NCBI RefSeq assembly: GCF_900130125.1
Contig: NZ_FQXY01000011.1
Span: forward strand, 62,001 to 126,000
Source of the DNA: Bacteroides congonensis
GTDB taxonomy: Bacteria > Bacteroidota > Bacteroidia > Bacteroidales > Bacteroidaceae
DNA: 64,000 nt
Reading direction: 5' to 3'
Below, piece by piece: positions 51,335 through 60,701 of this stretch. The translations under genes and the position numbers were made by a program. Below the pieces are notes generated by a model. It had not been told where the DNA came from and did no database searches. It saw nothing but the letters and a program-made list of their open reading frames with translations. Each line of letters begins with the position of its first letter. The stretch's first letter is position 1.

Positions 51335-52354
51335 ATGGAACAAATAGACTGGGCGAATCTGTCATTTGGATACATGAAGACAGACTACAATGTGCGAATC
51401 AATTTCCGCAATGGAGCATGGGGAGAACTGGAAGTTAGTAGTGACGAGCATCTGAATCTGCATATGGCAGCTACGTGTTTGCACTATGGACAGGAAGCAT
51501 TCGAAGGATTGAAAGCATTCCGTGGAAAAGACGGTAAAGTGCGTATCTTCCGTTTGGAAGAAAATGCGGCCCGCCTGCAATCTACTTGTCAGGGAATCCT
51601 GATGGCTGAACTTCCTACTGAACGTTTCAAAGAAGCTATCTTGAAAGTCGTGAAACTGAACGAACGTTTCATTCCGCCTTATGAGACGGGTGCTTCTCTC
51701 TACATTCGTCCTTTGTTGATTGGTACAAGTGCGCAGGTAGGTGTACATCCGGCAGATGAATATATGTTTGTCGTATTCGTGACTCCGGTAGGCCCGTACT
51801 TCAAAGGTGGTTTCTCTACCAATCCGTACGTTATCATCCGCGAATTTGACCGTGCCGCTCCTCACGGGACAGGTATCTATAAAGTCGGAGGTAACTATGC
51901 AGCCAGTCTTCGTGCCAACAAGAAAGCACATGACTTGGGTTATTCCTGCGAGTTCTATCTCGATGCTAAAGAAAAGAAATATATCGACGAATGTGGTGCT
52001 GCCAACTTCTTCGGTATTAAAGATAATACGTATATCACTCCGAAATCATCTTCTATCTTGCCGTCTATCACCAACAAGAGCTTGATGCAGTTGGCAGAAG
52101 ATATGGGTATCAAGGTAGAACGTCGTCCGGTGCCGGAAGAAGAACTGGAAACATTCGAAGAGGCAGGTGCATGCGGAACAGCAGCGGTAATCAGCCCGAT
52201 TCAGCGCATTGATGATTTGGAGAACGGAAAGTCTTATGTAATCTCCAAAGACGGTAAACCGGGGCCGATTTGTACAAAGTTGTATAATAAATTACGTGGT
52301 ATTCAGTACGGTGACGAACCGGATACGCATGGCTGGGTAACTATTGTGGAGTAA
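51335..52354 (+). CDS. ilvE: Branched-chain amino acid aminotransferase
   Basis: A 339-residue PLP enzyme (fold type IV) that interconverts Val, Leu and Ile with their 2-oxo acids. Visible are LHYGQEAFEGLKAFRGKDG, YIRPLLIGTS, GTGIYKVGGNYAASL with the PLP lysine nearby, and YIDECGAANFF. The length fits class II ilvE. It follows xseB by 53 bases; functional linkage is not evident. Confidence 0.94.
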   Translation: MEQIDWANLSFGYMKTDYNVRINFRNGAWGELEVSSDEHLNLHMAATCLHYGQEAFEGLKAFRGKDGKVRIFRLEENAARLQSTCQGILMAELPTERFKEAILKVVKLNERFIPPYETGASLYIRPLLIGTSAQVGVHPADEYMFVVFVTPVGPYFKGGFSTNPYVIIREFDRAAPHGTGIYKVGGNYAASLRANKKAHDLGYSCEFYLDAKEKKYIDECGAANFFGIKDNTYITPKSSSILPSITNKSLMQLAEDMGIKVERRPVPEEELETFEEAGACGTAAVISPIQRIDDLENGKSYVISKDGKPGPICTKLYNKLRGIQYGDEPDTHGWVTIVE

Positions 52355-52401
52355 TACACACACTAAACTAAGACACATTTATTTATTTAATTAATTATAT
52401 C

Positions 52402-53025
52402 ATGTTAAAAGAGAATTCGCAATTACGTGCAGAAGCACGTCAGGCACTTCAAGGTAAGTGGCCTATGGCAGCCGTTGCTGCACTTATTTATTCAATCGTT
52501 GCCGGTGGTTTATCAGCTATCCCTTTCATTGGAGGATTGTGCTCATTATTTATCGGACTGCCAGTTGCTTACGGTATTGCTATCGTGATGTTTGGCGTAT
52601 TCAAAGGTAAGGATGTTGATTTTGGAGTATTATTTGAAGGTTTCCAGGATTATAGCCGTATTTTTGTAACGAAATTGCTTCAGGGCATTTACACTGCTTT
52701 GTGGTCATTGCTATTGGTTGTTCCGGGCGTCATCAAGTATTATTCTTATGCAATGACGGACTATATTCTGAAAGAAGAACCGGAAATGAAAAACAATGCG
52801 GCTATCGAAAAGAGTATGGCAATGATGGAAAACAACAAAATGAAATTGTTCTTACTTGATTTGAGTTTCATCGGTTGGGCTCTTCTTGCTATCGTTACTT
52901 TTGGTATCGGATTCTTGTTCCTGCAGCCTTATATGCAAGTATCTCGTGCAGCTTTCTATGAAGACCTGAAAGCACAGCAAGGCGGAAATATTGAAGTAGA
53001 CGTTGAAGTGAACGTTACTATTTAA
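52402..53025 (+). CDS. DUF975-type integral membrane protein
   Basis: A 207-residue membrane protein with about four hydrophobic segments (around 22-60, 85-110, 145-175). The start LRAEARQALQGKWPMAAVAALIYSIV is typical for DUF975. A charged segment before the last helix (ILKEEPEMKNNAAIEKSMAMMENNKMKLFLL) is also usual. The tail VDVEVNVTI is short and acidic. The family's function is not established. It ends in a terminator. Confidence 0.85.
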   Translation: MLKENSQLRAEARQALQGKWPMAAVAALIYSIVAGGLSAIPFIGGLCSLFIGLPVAYGIAIVMFGVFKGKDVDFGVLFEGFQDYSRIFVTKLLQGIYTALWSLLLVVPGVIKYYSYAMTDYILKEEPEMKNNAAIEKSMAMMENNKMKLFLLDLSFIGWALLAIVTFGIGFLFLQPYMQVSRAAFYEDLKAQQGGNIEVDVEVNVTI

Positions 53026-53053
53026 TAGACGAATACATTCAGCTATATAGAAG

Positions 53054-53090
53054 AATGGAGTACGGAGAAATCTGTACTCCATTTCTTTTT
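53054..53090 (+). terminator. Terminator after the DUF975 gene
   Basis: A perfect 10-base stem (53054-53063 with 53074-53083) followed by a T-rich run. The run overlaps the -33 element of the trmB promoter. Confidence 0.85.
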
Positions 53091-53118
53091 GCCGGTTGCG
53101 TCAAAATCAGTACCTTTG
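53088..53118 (+). promoter_or_regulatory. Promoter of trmB
   Basis: TTTG (53088-53091), a 19-base spacer, TACCTTTG (53111-53118): an exact consensus match. It shows that the start at 53138 is the real one, not 53096. Confidence 0.85.
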
Positions 53119-53137
53119 CGACCTAATCAGGATTGAT

Positions 53138-53896
53138 ATGGGTAAGAATAAATTAGAAAAGTTTGCCGATATGGCGAGTTATCCGCATGTGTTCGAATAT
53201 CCTTATTCGGCAGTAGATAACGTGCCTTTTGACATGAAAGGGAAATGGCACAAGGAGTTCTTTAAAAATGACCATCCGATAGTGCTTGAACTGGGCTGTG
53301 GACGCGGTGAATATACCGTCGGATTGGGTAAGATGTTTCCCGAAAAGAACTTTATAGCAGTTGATATTAAAGGTGCCCGCATGTGGACGGGGGCAACGGA
53401 ATCGTTGCAGGCAGGAATGAAGAATGTAGCTTTTCTGCGCACGAATATCGAAATCATCGAACGCTTCTTTGCGGAAAGCGAAGTTAGCGAGATATGGCTG
53501 ACTTTCTCCGATCCGCAGATGAAGAAAGCGACCAAACGACTGACTTCCACTTATTTCATGGAAAGATACCGCAAGTTTCTGCAACCGAACGGTATTATCC
53601 ATCTGAAGACAGACAGTAACTTCATGTTTACTTATACCAAATACATGATAGAAGCCAATAAACTTCCGGTTGAGTTTATGACGGAGGATTTATATCACTC
53701 CGACCTGGTGGATGATATTCTGGGTATCAAGACTTATTATGAACAACAATGGCTTGATCGTGGTTTAAATATAAAGTATATCAAATTTCAGCTTCCGCAA
53801 GAAGGCAAATTGCAGGAGCCGGATGTCGAAATAGAACTTGATCCTTATCGTAGCTATAATCGTAGTAAACGCAGCGGGTTGAGCACAAGCAGATAA
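53138..53896 (+). CDS. trmB: tRNA (guanine-N7-)-methyltransferase
   Basis: A 252-residue SAM-dependent enzyme that methylates G46 in the tRNA variable loop. VLELGCGRGEYTVGLGKMFPEKNFIAVDIKG is the SAM-binding motif, EIWLTFSDPQMKKATKRLTS is the TrmB active-site region (the usual F-P-D-P-W replaced by F-S-D-P-Q), and IHLKTDSNFMFTYT follows. The start is set by the promoter at 53088-53118. The gene runs ahead of mrp by 98 bases. Confidence 0.93.
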   Translation: MGKNKLEKFADMASYPHVFEYPYSAVDNVPFDMKGKWHKEFFKNDHPIVLELGCGRGEYTVGLGKMFPEKNFIAVDIKGARMWTGATESLQAGMKNVAFLRTNIEIIERFFAESEVSEIWLTFSDPQMKKATKRLTSTYFMERYRKFLQPNGIIHLKTDSNFMFTYTKYMIEANKLPVEFMTEDLYHSDLVDDILGIKTYYEQQWLDRGLNIKYIKFQLPQEGKLQEPDVEIELDPYRSYNRSKRSGLSTSR

Positions 53897-53994
53897 CTTG
53901 CTGAAATAATCGCCATAAAGTAAGCTAAACATAAACAGTATACTGAGTGGTGAATCTGAAATGGTAGATTGTAAATCGTCAAATAGTAAATAAA

Positions 53995-55095
53995 ATGACT
54001 CTTTATCCTAAATTGATATTGGATGCATTGGCAACGGTGCGTTATCCCGGCTCGGGAAAGAATTTGGTGGAAGCGGAGATGGTTGCCGATAATCTCCGTA
54101 TTGACGGTATGACTGTCAGCTTTTCATTGATATTTGAAAAACCGACTGATCCGTTTATGAAATCAATGTTGAAGGCTGCCGAAACAGCTATTCATACCTA
54201 TGTATCTCCGGATGTACAGGTTACGATAGCAACGGAAAGCAAGCAGGCTGCTCGTCCGGAAGTGGGCAAGATGCTTCCGCAGGTGAAGAATATTATTGGT
54301 ATTTCTTCAGGCAAAGGTGGGGTAGGTAAGTCTACTGTATCTGCGAACCTGGCAGTCGCTTTGGCTAAATTAGGCTATAAGGTAGGTTTGCTCGATGCGG
54401 ATATTTTCGGGCCTTCCATGCCGAAGATGTTCCAGGTGGAAGATGCGCGTCCATATGCTGAACGCATAGATGGCCGTGACCTGATTATCCCTGTAGAAAA
54501 ATATGGAGTGAAATTATTGTCGATCGGTTTCTTTGTTGATCCGGATCAGGCTACTTTGTGGCGTGGCGGAATGGCAAGCAATGCACTGAAGCAATTGATT
54601 GGCGATGCGTCCTGGGGTGATCTGGATTATTTTCTGATTGACCTTCCACCGGGAACAAGTGACATTCATCTGACTGTTGTCCAGACATTGGCAATGACAG
54701 GTGCGATTGTTGTCAGCACTCCGCAGGCAGTGGCTTTGGCAGATGCCCGTAAAGGAATCAATATGTTCACTAATGATAAGGTAAATGTACCTATCCTCGG
54801 CTTGGTTGAGAATATGGCATGGTTTACTCCTGCCGAACTTCCGGAAAACAAATATTATATTTTCGGTAAAGAAGGTGCAAAGAAGTTGGCCGAAGAGATG
54901 AATGTGCCTTTGTTGGGGCAGATTCCTATTGTGCAGAGTATTTGTGAGGGTGGGGACAATGGTACGCCGGTTGCGTTGGATGAAAATACCATCACCGGAC
55001 GTGCTTTCTTGTCATTAGCTGCGAGTGTTGTCCGCCAGGTGGATCGTAGAAATGTTGAGATGGCTCCGACCCAAATTGTAGAAATGCATAAATAG
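53995..55095 (+). CDS. mrp: Mrp/NBP35-family iron-sulfur carrier ATPase
   Basis: A 366-residue cytoplasmic P-loop protein that assembles or transfers Fe-S clusters. The N-terminal MIP18/DUF59 domain (about 1-85) precedes the Mrp domain with IIGISSGKGGVGKSTVSANLAVAL (deviant Walker A), VGLLDADIFGPSMPKMF, and DYFLIDLPPGTSDIHLT. The usual C-terminal CxxC is not evident here, so cluster binding may differ. It ends at a strong bidirectional terminator. Confidence 0.92.
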   Translation: MTLYPKLILDALATVRYPGSGKNLVEAEMVADNLRIDGMTVSFSLIFEKPTDPFMKSMLKAAETAIHTYVSPDVQVTIATESKQAARPEVGKMLPQVKNIIGISSGKGGVGKSTVSANLAVALAKLGYKVGLLDADIFGPSMPKMFQVEDARPYAERIDGRDLIIPVEKYGVKLLSIGFFVDPDQATLWRGGMASNALKQLIGDASWGDLDYFLIDLPPGTSDIHLTVVQTLAMTGAIVVSTPQAVALADARKGINMFTNDKVNVPILGLVENMAWFTPAELPENKYYIFGKEGAKKLAEEMNVPLLGQIPIVQSICEGGDNGTPVALDENTITGRAFLSLAASVVRQVDRRNVEMAPTQIVEMHK

Positions 55096-55145
55096 CCGGA
55101 ATCCGGACAAGATAGCTTTTATATAAGCTGTTCGTAAGATATAAA

Positions 55146-55189
55146 AAGAACCTTCATAGTCTTTATAAAAACTATGAAGGTTCTTTCTT
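55146..55189. terminator. Bidirectional terminator after mrp
   Basis: A perfect 15-base stem (55146-55160 with 55171-55185) between convergent genes, with A and T runs on the two sides. Confidence 0.88.
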
Positions 55190-55201
55190 ATAGTAGCTCT
55201 A

Positions 55202-57097
55202 TTATTTATTCAATGCTTCTGTCAGTTTCTTTTTCATGGTGTCAGCTCCTGGGAAACCGGTCTGCTGATAAACTGTGTTACCATTGCGGTCGATAACAAA
55301 ATAAGTCGGTACTCCCTGAATATTGAATTTATCCATAAGATATCTCCATTGGTCATTAGTCACACGGAAATGTTCTCCGTGAACATCGGGTATCATATTT
55401 TCCCAAGTTCCTTTGGGGGAATTTTCTCCTGCGACATATAAATAGAGGATATCCTTATCTTTCAATTCTTCTTTCATCGGAACCATAGCTTTGTTCGCCA
55501 TTCTGCAAGGGCCGCACCAAGTAGCCCAAAAGTCTACTAATAGGACATGGCCTTTAAATTTGGAAATGATGGCAGAGAAAAGTTCTTCATTTTCTACTTC
55601 GCCTATTTCATTGATTTTGTATCCGGTCTTCTGTTTGTTCAATTCCATCTTCTTGAGCAACTCTCCATTGAGTGCTGTCAGCATGTTTTTGTAGGCGGGC
55701 GAAGGCAGTGCTTCAAGCGCGGTTATCTGTTCGGCGGTCAGCGGGGTAAAATCTTCAATCGAACGGTAACATTTATATGCTTCCATCATTTGGAACAGAA
55801 TCCCCTGGTTTGTTCCCAACTGTTTTTCCAGAAGATCTTTCCGGGAACTGAATATTCCCGTTCCGTATGCGTATTCCGATGCATATAAATCTACCGGTGT
55901 ATTGAGAGCCAATTCTTTGAATATATCAAAATAATTATCCGGAAATTCAATCTTGGTGTTTGTGTAATATTCCTTAGTCTGCTCTCTGTTCAACTTTTGA
56001 CTAACGACATGTGCACGCATCAGGATATCTTTGCCCATAAAAAGTCCGATAGCTGTAGTTATATCTGTATTGGCTTTCAGAACTTCTTTTGCGGCCGGAC
56101 TAAGAGGAGATTCTGCTATCTGTTTATGGATATTGCTCCGTTTCTCTATGAAATAGTTTTTCACTCCATCTATATCTTTTCCGATTACTTCGTCTACGAT
56201 TTCCCCCGGACTGCTGACCAGATTACACTGAATGGTATTGTCCGTCAACTCTTGTTGCAGTTCAGCCAAATAACCGCTGTAATAAGCTTTCTTTCCATAA
56301 GGCTTATCGTCCTTTTGCAAGTGTGATTGTTGGCGTGTACATTCGGCCGTATTAATAATAATAGAACTTTCTTTTCCCGGAGCTAATAAGCAGGAAATTT
56401 GAGCAAACGGGAAAACAAGAGTCGCCGGAGTTACCGTGATGACATTTGTTTGAATCTGGAAAGTTCCGTCTTCATTTATACTCACTTCTTCGGCAAAGTT
56501 CAGCCACCTGACCGGGTCATTCAGATGCAATTTACCTGATGACGGCATATCTTTCTTAAAGTCGAGCACTCTTCCTGTTAGTGTGGCTTTACCGTATGCG
56601 AGTTCCGGGGTAGGTAATTGGGCTTTCTTATTAATCTTATGGATTATTGCGTCTTTAGGTAACGGAGTTTTACGGAAATACTTCTCGTTGAGCTGTATTC
56701 CCCATATCTTGTATGCTCCGTCAAAGTCTCCTTCAGAGAAATCCAGGCTGGTAACATTTTCCGGTATAGGAGGAAAGAGTAACTGAAATTCCGCTTCTCC
56801 GGATTCCGGCATCCAAAATTCTTTGTCCAGTGTTATTCCGACTCCCTTCCGGATTGGATAAAGTGCCCCGTTATTATCTTTCAGAAAACTTCCGGTTGCT
56901 ACTTTTATCCAGTACTTAGGCCGATAGTAAGCTTTCACATAGACAGTGGTCACTGTGTCACTCATGACAATTTTATCAACTTCGATACTGTTGGAGCTCC
57001 AGGCAAGAAAAGGAGGACGCTCGATAACTCTGTCTTTGGCTTGTACAGTGCAAACTGTGCAGAGTATCAAACCGATAATCCATGCGAATCTTTTCAT
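55202..57097 (-). CDS. TlpA-like thiol-disulfide oxidoreductase
   Basis: A 631-residue exported protein: signal peptide (1-20, TVQAK), a long alpha/beta N-terminal region of unknown fold (about 25-470), and a C-terminal thioredoxin domain with VDFWATWCGPCRMANKAM (the active CxxC) and the cis-proline in GVPTYFVID. It should act in the periplasm, reducing or reshuffling disulfides, or as a redox-coupled partner of other envelope proteins. It is 187 bases downstream of the BlaR1-like gene on the same strand, so coexpression is possible. Confidence 0.87.
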   Translation of the reverse strand: MKRFAWIIGLILCTVCTVQAKDRVIERPPFLAWSSNSIEVDKIVMSDTVTTVYVKAYYRPKYWIKVATGSFLKDNNGALYPIRKGVGITLDKEFWMPESGEAEFQLLFPPIPENVTSLDFSEGDFDGAYKIWGIQLNEKYFRKTPLPKDAIIHKINKKAQLPTPELAYGKATLTGRVLDFKKDMPSSGKLHLNDPVRWLNFAEEVSINEDGTFQIQTNVITVTPATLVFPFAQISCLLAPGKESSIIINTAECTRQQSHLQKDDKPYGKKAYYSGYLAELQQELTDNTIQCNLVSSPGEIVDEVIGKDIDGVKNYFIEKRSNIHKQIAESPLSPAAKEVLKANTDITTAIGLFMGKDILMRAHVVSQKLNREQTKEYYTNTKIEFPDNYFDIFKELALNTPVDLYASEYAYGTGIFSSRKDLLEKQLGTNQGILFQMMEAYKCYRSIEDFTPLTAEQITALEALPSPAYKNMLTALNGELLKKMELNKQKTGYKINEIGEVENEELFSAIISKFKGHVLLVDFWATWCGPCRMANKAMVPMKEELKDKDILYLYVAGENSPKGTWENMIPDVHGEHFRVTNDQWRYLMDKFNIQGVPTYFVIDRNGNTVYQQTGFPGADTMKKKLTEALNK

Positions 57098-57196
57098 ATG
57101 AATAGCGTTTTATTTCTAACAAATATAAGGATATTTTTGTAACTAGCCTTATGGAAGTAGAAAAAAGAAATTCTTTTTGGAATTGATGAGGTTAGT

Positions 57197-57263
57197 GTTC
57201 CCCACCGATGAGACTTGTGTCCGGCACCGGGGAACGCCTCTCTCCCCACCGATGAGGAGAGAG
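57197..57263. repeat. Two adjacent hairpins sharing a 13-base direct repeat
   Basis: CCCCACCGATGAG occurs at 57200-57212 and 57244-57256. Stems pair 57197-57203 with 57229-57235, and 57238-57245 with 57256-57263. It lies between the BlaR1-like and TlpA-like genes and has no T run. Confidence 0.6.
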
Positions 57264-57283
57264 AGCGGCATCGGGAAAATAAA

Positions 57284-59104
57284 TTATTGTAGCCGGAATG
57301 TAATAGGAAGGGTGTATTCTACGGCAACCGCTTGTCCGCGTTGCAGTCCCGGTTCCCATTTCGGCATATTACTTACTACGCGCATGGCTTCTGTATCTAA
57401 AGAAGGAGAAACGCTCCGCAGCACTTTTATTTCTGACAAGCTGCCATCTTTTCCGACAACCATCTTTATGATGACTCTGCCTTGCTGCTTTTTCTCTTGT
57501 GCAATAACAGGATATTTGATACTTCTGGCAAGATATTGCATTAGACCTCTTGTTCCGCCGGGGAATTTCGGCATTGTTTCTACTACCTTGAAAGTAGGCT
57601 CTGTATCTCCGGTTTTTACACCTACTGCATCGGGATTTGAATCTTCCTTTAAACCATACCCTACAACGACTACTTCTTCCAAATCAGATTGTTTGATTTC
57701 TTCAGCTTTCGGAGTTTCAGGTCCGGTTAGTCTGAACATGACAGGAACTGTAAATCTGACATTTACTGCTTCTCCTCTTTGCTTGCCGGGCTTCCATTTT
57801 GGCATGGCAGTAATTACACGTATGGCTTCCTTATCTAAATAGGGGTCTACACTCCGAACTACTTTTATGTTATCTATACTTCCGTCTTTTTTTACTACGA
57901 AACATACAATCACACGTCCTTGTGTGCCTTTAGCGTGTGCTTCGGCCGGATATTTGATGTTTTGTGAAAGATATTCCATCAAGGCTTTCATTCCTCCGGG
58001 GAAATCCGGCATTTCTTCTACAACTTCAAATATGACGGAATCCGGTACAATCTTGCTATGAGTCTCCAGTGTCTCTTGCGCCTTTTTCTCCTGCGGGAGA
58101 ATGATTTTTTGAATTTCTTCTGCAGGAAGTTCGGGAATAGTCGCTATTTCGGGTTTCGAAGTGACTTGTGTCGTCGCCTGTCCCATTACTTCCTTGGCGA
58201 ATTTCTCTGTGGTACGTGCCACCATTTCGATGTTGCTGACAATCATCAACAGGGCAGCCAAGGGGAGAAACATAAGATACTTTGTTCTCCCTATTTCTTT
58301 TGTTCTTCGTTTATTCATCATTTTAATACGATTTTTGAGTGGTAAAACATTGAAACTATTTGATAAATTTGCTGCAGCCTTGTGATGTGCCAGTCCCAAT
58401 AAATGGTACTGGTATGATTTACTGTCATGTCCCGTCTCCAATACCCGGTGATCCGCCATGTATTCGAGATTTCCTCTGACTTCCCGTTTCATCAGCCAGA
58501 TAAAAGGGTTGAACCAGCAGAATGTACACATTAGTTCACTGATTAACACATCTACCGAATGATGCTGACGGGCATGCGTTTCTTCGTGAGTAATGATTTC
58601 ACCGATTTCGGACTCTGTATGTGACTGTGGATGAATGAATATCCAATGGAAGAAAGAGAACGGGCCGTATTCTTTCTTTAAAAGATGTACGCTTATTCCT
58701 TGTATAGTGCTTTTAGGGCACTGGATATGTAGCCGTATGATACTGCCTAATTGCACAAGGAAACGTGTTGTTAATACTAATATTCCACTCCAATAAATGA
58801 TTTTTATAAAGAGTAAGATTAACTCTTGCCAGTTCATTGTTGGTTCTTGCAGTGGAGTGATGGTTTGTTCCGGAAGTATAATTGTTGCATAAAGATCTGC
58901 CATTGCCACCATTGGTTCATGGGCTTTTACCCATCCTTGAATGTTCAACAAAGGATAAAGTAAGGAGATGGCAAAAAAGCATAGCAAAGCCACCCGACGC
59001 CAATGGAAGAAGGTGTCTTTATAGAAAAACAACCGATAGAATGCGTAGAATAGGACTATTGCTACATTTATCTTTAGAAAATAGGCTAATTCCGGAGTCA
59101 TCAT
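57284..59104 (-). CDS. BlaR1-like M56 metallopeptidase with two TonB C-terminal domains
   Basis: A 606-residue membrane protein. Four membrane segments surround an M56 peptidase domain; the zinc motif is HEETH at residues 173-177 (ITHEETHARQHHS). After a further membrane segment (about 265-285) the periplasmic part carries two tandem TonB C-terminal domains, each with FPGG, IKYPA/IKYPV, KVVRSVDP/KVLRSVSP and MPKWKPG/MPKWEPG. A penicillin-binding sensor domain is absent. BlaR1-type proteases cleave BlaI-type repressors, and blaI lies 18 bases upstream. The signal sensed is unknown; the TonB domains suggest an envelope partner. Confidence 0.9.
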   Translation of the reverse strand: MMTPELAYFLKINVAIVLFYAFYRLFFYKDTFFHWRRVALLCFFAISLLYPLLNIQGWVKAHEPMVAMADLYATIILPEQTITPLQEPTMNWQELILLFIKIIYWSGILVLTTRFLVQLGSIIRLHIQCPKSTIQGISVHLLKKEYGPFSFFHWIFIHPQSHTESEIGEIITHEETHARQHHSVDVLISELMCTFCWFNPFIWLMKREVRGNLEYMADHRVLETGHDSKSYQYHLLGLAHHKAAANLSNSFNVLPLKNRIKMMNKRRTKEIGRTKYLMFLPLAALLMIVSNIEMVARTTEKFAKEVMGQATTQVTSKPEIATIPELPAEEIQKIILPQEKKAQETLETHSKIVPDSVIFEVVEEMPDFPGGMKALMEYLSQNIKYPAEAHAKGTQGRVIVCFVVKKDGSIDNIKVVRSVDPYLDKEAIRVITAMPKWKPGKQRGEAVNVRFTVPVMFRLTGPETPKAEEIKQSDLEEVVVVGYGLKEDSNPDAVGVKTGDTEPTFKVVETMPKFPGGTRGLMQYLARSIKYPVIAQEKKQQGRVIIKMVVGKDGSLSEIKVLRSVSPSLDTEAMRVVSNMPKWEPGLQRGQAVAVEYTLPITFRLQ

Positions 59105-59122
59105 AGTAATGAATATTTTCTA

Positions 59123-59488
59123 TTAATCTTCTTTTCCTTTTTCAATCAGGTCGATGATATCTTTGAGATCATCGGTCGAAATCTTCTGGTCTTTTGCAAA
59201 GAAAGAAACCATTTCTTTGTAAGAGTTCTCAAAATAGTTACGAACTACGCCGCTCATAAAATGGCGCTTATACTCATTTTCGCGAATAGCGGGAGTGTAC
59301 TGGTAAGTGTTACCCACACGTTTCGGTGTGACGTATCCCTTCCGTTCGAGGTTCTTCACGATGGATGCTACTGTGGTGTACGGCGGAGCAGGTTGCGTAT
59401 ATTTCGCTACGATGTCCTTTACGAAACAGCTTTGTAACTCCCAAATGTAGATCATTACTTCTTCTTCTTGTATTGTTAACTTTTCCAT
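59123..59488 (-). CDS. BlaI/MecI-family transcriptional repressor
   Basis: A 121-residue repressor with the BlaI winged-helix domain: LTIQEEEVMIYIWELQSCFVKDI, PPYTTVASIVKNLERKGYV (recognition helix), and YQYTPAIRENEYKRHFMSGVVR. The C-terminal dimerisation helix follows. It should bind as a dimer to the TACGAA-N3-TTCGTA sites just upstream, repressing itself and the M56 gene until cleaved by the adjacent BlaR1-like protease. Confidence 0.93.
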   Translation of the reverse strand: MEKLTIQEEEVMIYIWELQSCFVKDIVAKYTQPAPPYTTVASIVKNLERKGYVTPKRVGNTYQYTPAIRENEYKRHFMSGVVRNYFENSYKEMVSFFAKDQKISTDDLKDIIDLIEKGKED

Positions 59489-59504
59489 GGAGATATTGTT
59501 TAAT

Positions 59505-59547
59505 TACGAATACTTCGCAAATCTACGAATATTTCGTAAATAAGCAA
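59505..59547 (-). promoter_or_regulatory. BlaI-type operators overlapping the promoter of the repressor gene
   Basis: Two dyads of the form TACGAA-N3-TTCG(T/C)A lie at 59505-59519 and 59524-59538. The minus-strand -7 box TAGATTTG (59518-59525) lies between and touches both. A TTG (59545-59547) lies 19 bases upstream of it. Binding at either dyad would block RNA polymerase. Confidence 0.8.
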
Positions 59548-59735
59548 TACTTAGCTGGTTAATAATTGTAAATGCATGAAATGCGCAAGAATATTTTAAT
59601 TATATTATAATGCTGAAAATAGCTAAGCACAAAAAAAGCTCGAATAGGCATTGTTTTTGCTTAAATAGTCACACTTTAATAACCTTTATGCTAAAATCAG
59701 GTAAATGGCTGCTTTTTTATTTAAAATAAATGAAA

Positions 59736-59743
59736 TATCTTTG
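59736..59743 (+). promoter_or_regulatory. -7 box for the outer-membrane barrel gene
   Basis: TATCTTTG with TTTT at the -33 position (19-base spacer). It predicts a leader of about 140 bases. The rest of the divergent gap (59489-59889) holds the BlaI operators and nothing else I can support. Confidence 0.6.
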
Positions 59744-59889
59744 CCGGTATAAAACAGACGTTAAATATGAATGGGTGTGTTTCTATACTCTAATAAAGGT
59801 ATGAATAATTCCCCACACCTGAGAACAAAGCTATTTAATTAACAATGCCGACCAAAGGGAAGAGGAAGGCGAACTAAAAAATAAATGAT

Positions 59890-60543
59890 ATGAAAAAAGG
59901 TTTGATTTTTGTGCTGTTTGCACTTGTTTCAATCGTTTCTTATTCTCAGATTTCATGGAGTGCTAAGGCTGGTATGAATATGAGTAATGTGACTAAGATG
60001 GAAGATACCAAGATGAAGATTGGCGGTTATTTAGGAGTTGGTATGGAATACCAGTTTACAGATATGTGGTCCATTCAGCCATCTTTGTTATTCTCAACTA
60101 AAGGGTATAAAGAAAAGAAGGAAGAAGGAGATGAGAGTGCTGGAAAAGCTACTCCTATGTATTTGGAATTGCCTGTAATGGCTGCTGCAAGATTTGCAAT
60201 TGCTGATGGACAGAATATCGTAGTAAAAGCCGGTCCATATTTTGCCTTTGGTTTAGGTGGTAAATATAAAGATGGAGATTATAAAGTGGATATCTTTAAA
60301 GACACCAAGGATGAAGATGGCGATATTGAAAACGAAGCTGCTAAAAGATTTGATTTAGGTATTGGTGTTGGCGTTACCTATGAAATTAATAAATTCTTTA
60401 TTGATCTGACTGGTAGTTTCGGTTTGACAAAGTTGCAAGATGTTGGTGTTGAAAAATATGACGCTGCTATTGATGATTATACTTATGAAAAGAAAAGTGC
60501 CAAGAACATGAATTTCTCTATTGGGGTAGGTTACAAATTCTAA
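59890..60543 (+). CDS. Outer-membrane beta-barrel protein (porin-like)
   Basis: A 217-residue protein with a signal peptide (1-20, SYSQ) and a beta-barrel of the PF13568 type: WSAKAGMNMSNVT, GVGMEYQFTDMWSIQPSLLFSTKG, and so on to a terminal Phe (GVGYKF). Eight strands are likely. The loops are rich in Lys, Asp and Glu. It is monocistronic with a terminator. Ligand and role are unknown. Confidence 0.88.
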   Translation: MKKGLIFVLFALVSIVSYSQISWSAKAGMNMSNVTKMEDTKMKIGGYLGVGMEYQFTDMWSIQPSLLFSTKGYKEKKEEGDESAGKATPMYLELPVMAAARFAIADGQNIVVKAGPYFAFGLGGKYKDGDYKVDIFKDTKDEDGDIENEAAKRFDLGIGVGVTYEINKFFIDLTGSFGLTKLQDVGVEKYDAAIDDYTYEKKSAKNMNFSIGVGYKF

Positions 60544-60576
60544 TCGAATTATACTCTCTTTATAATATCTCTTTAA

Positions 60577-60619
60577 AAATCCCTCGTCCTATACTTTCTT
60601 TGGACGGGGGATTTTTTTA
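60577..60619. terminator. Terminator after the outer-membrane barrel gene
   Basis: A 13-base stem (60577-60589 with 60602-60614) with one G-U pair, followed by a run of T. Confidence 0.88.
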
Positions 60620-60701
60620 TCCTTACTTTCCGAAAAAGAAAAAACGGCATATCTTAATAATAAGAATATACCGTTCGTTTCTCTCTCTTGTGTTATATTT
60701 A

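Noticed and set aside
53096..53137. A 14-codon extension of trmB
   Set aside because: It overlaps a consensus promoter, so it would not be transcribed.
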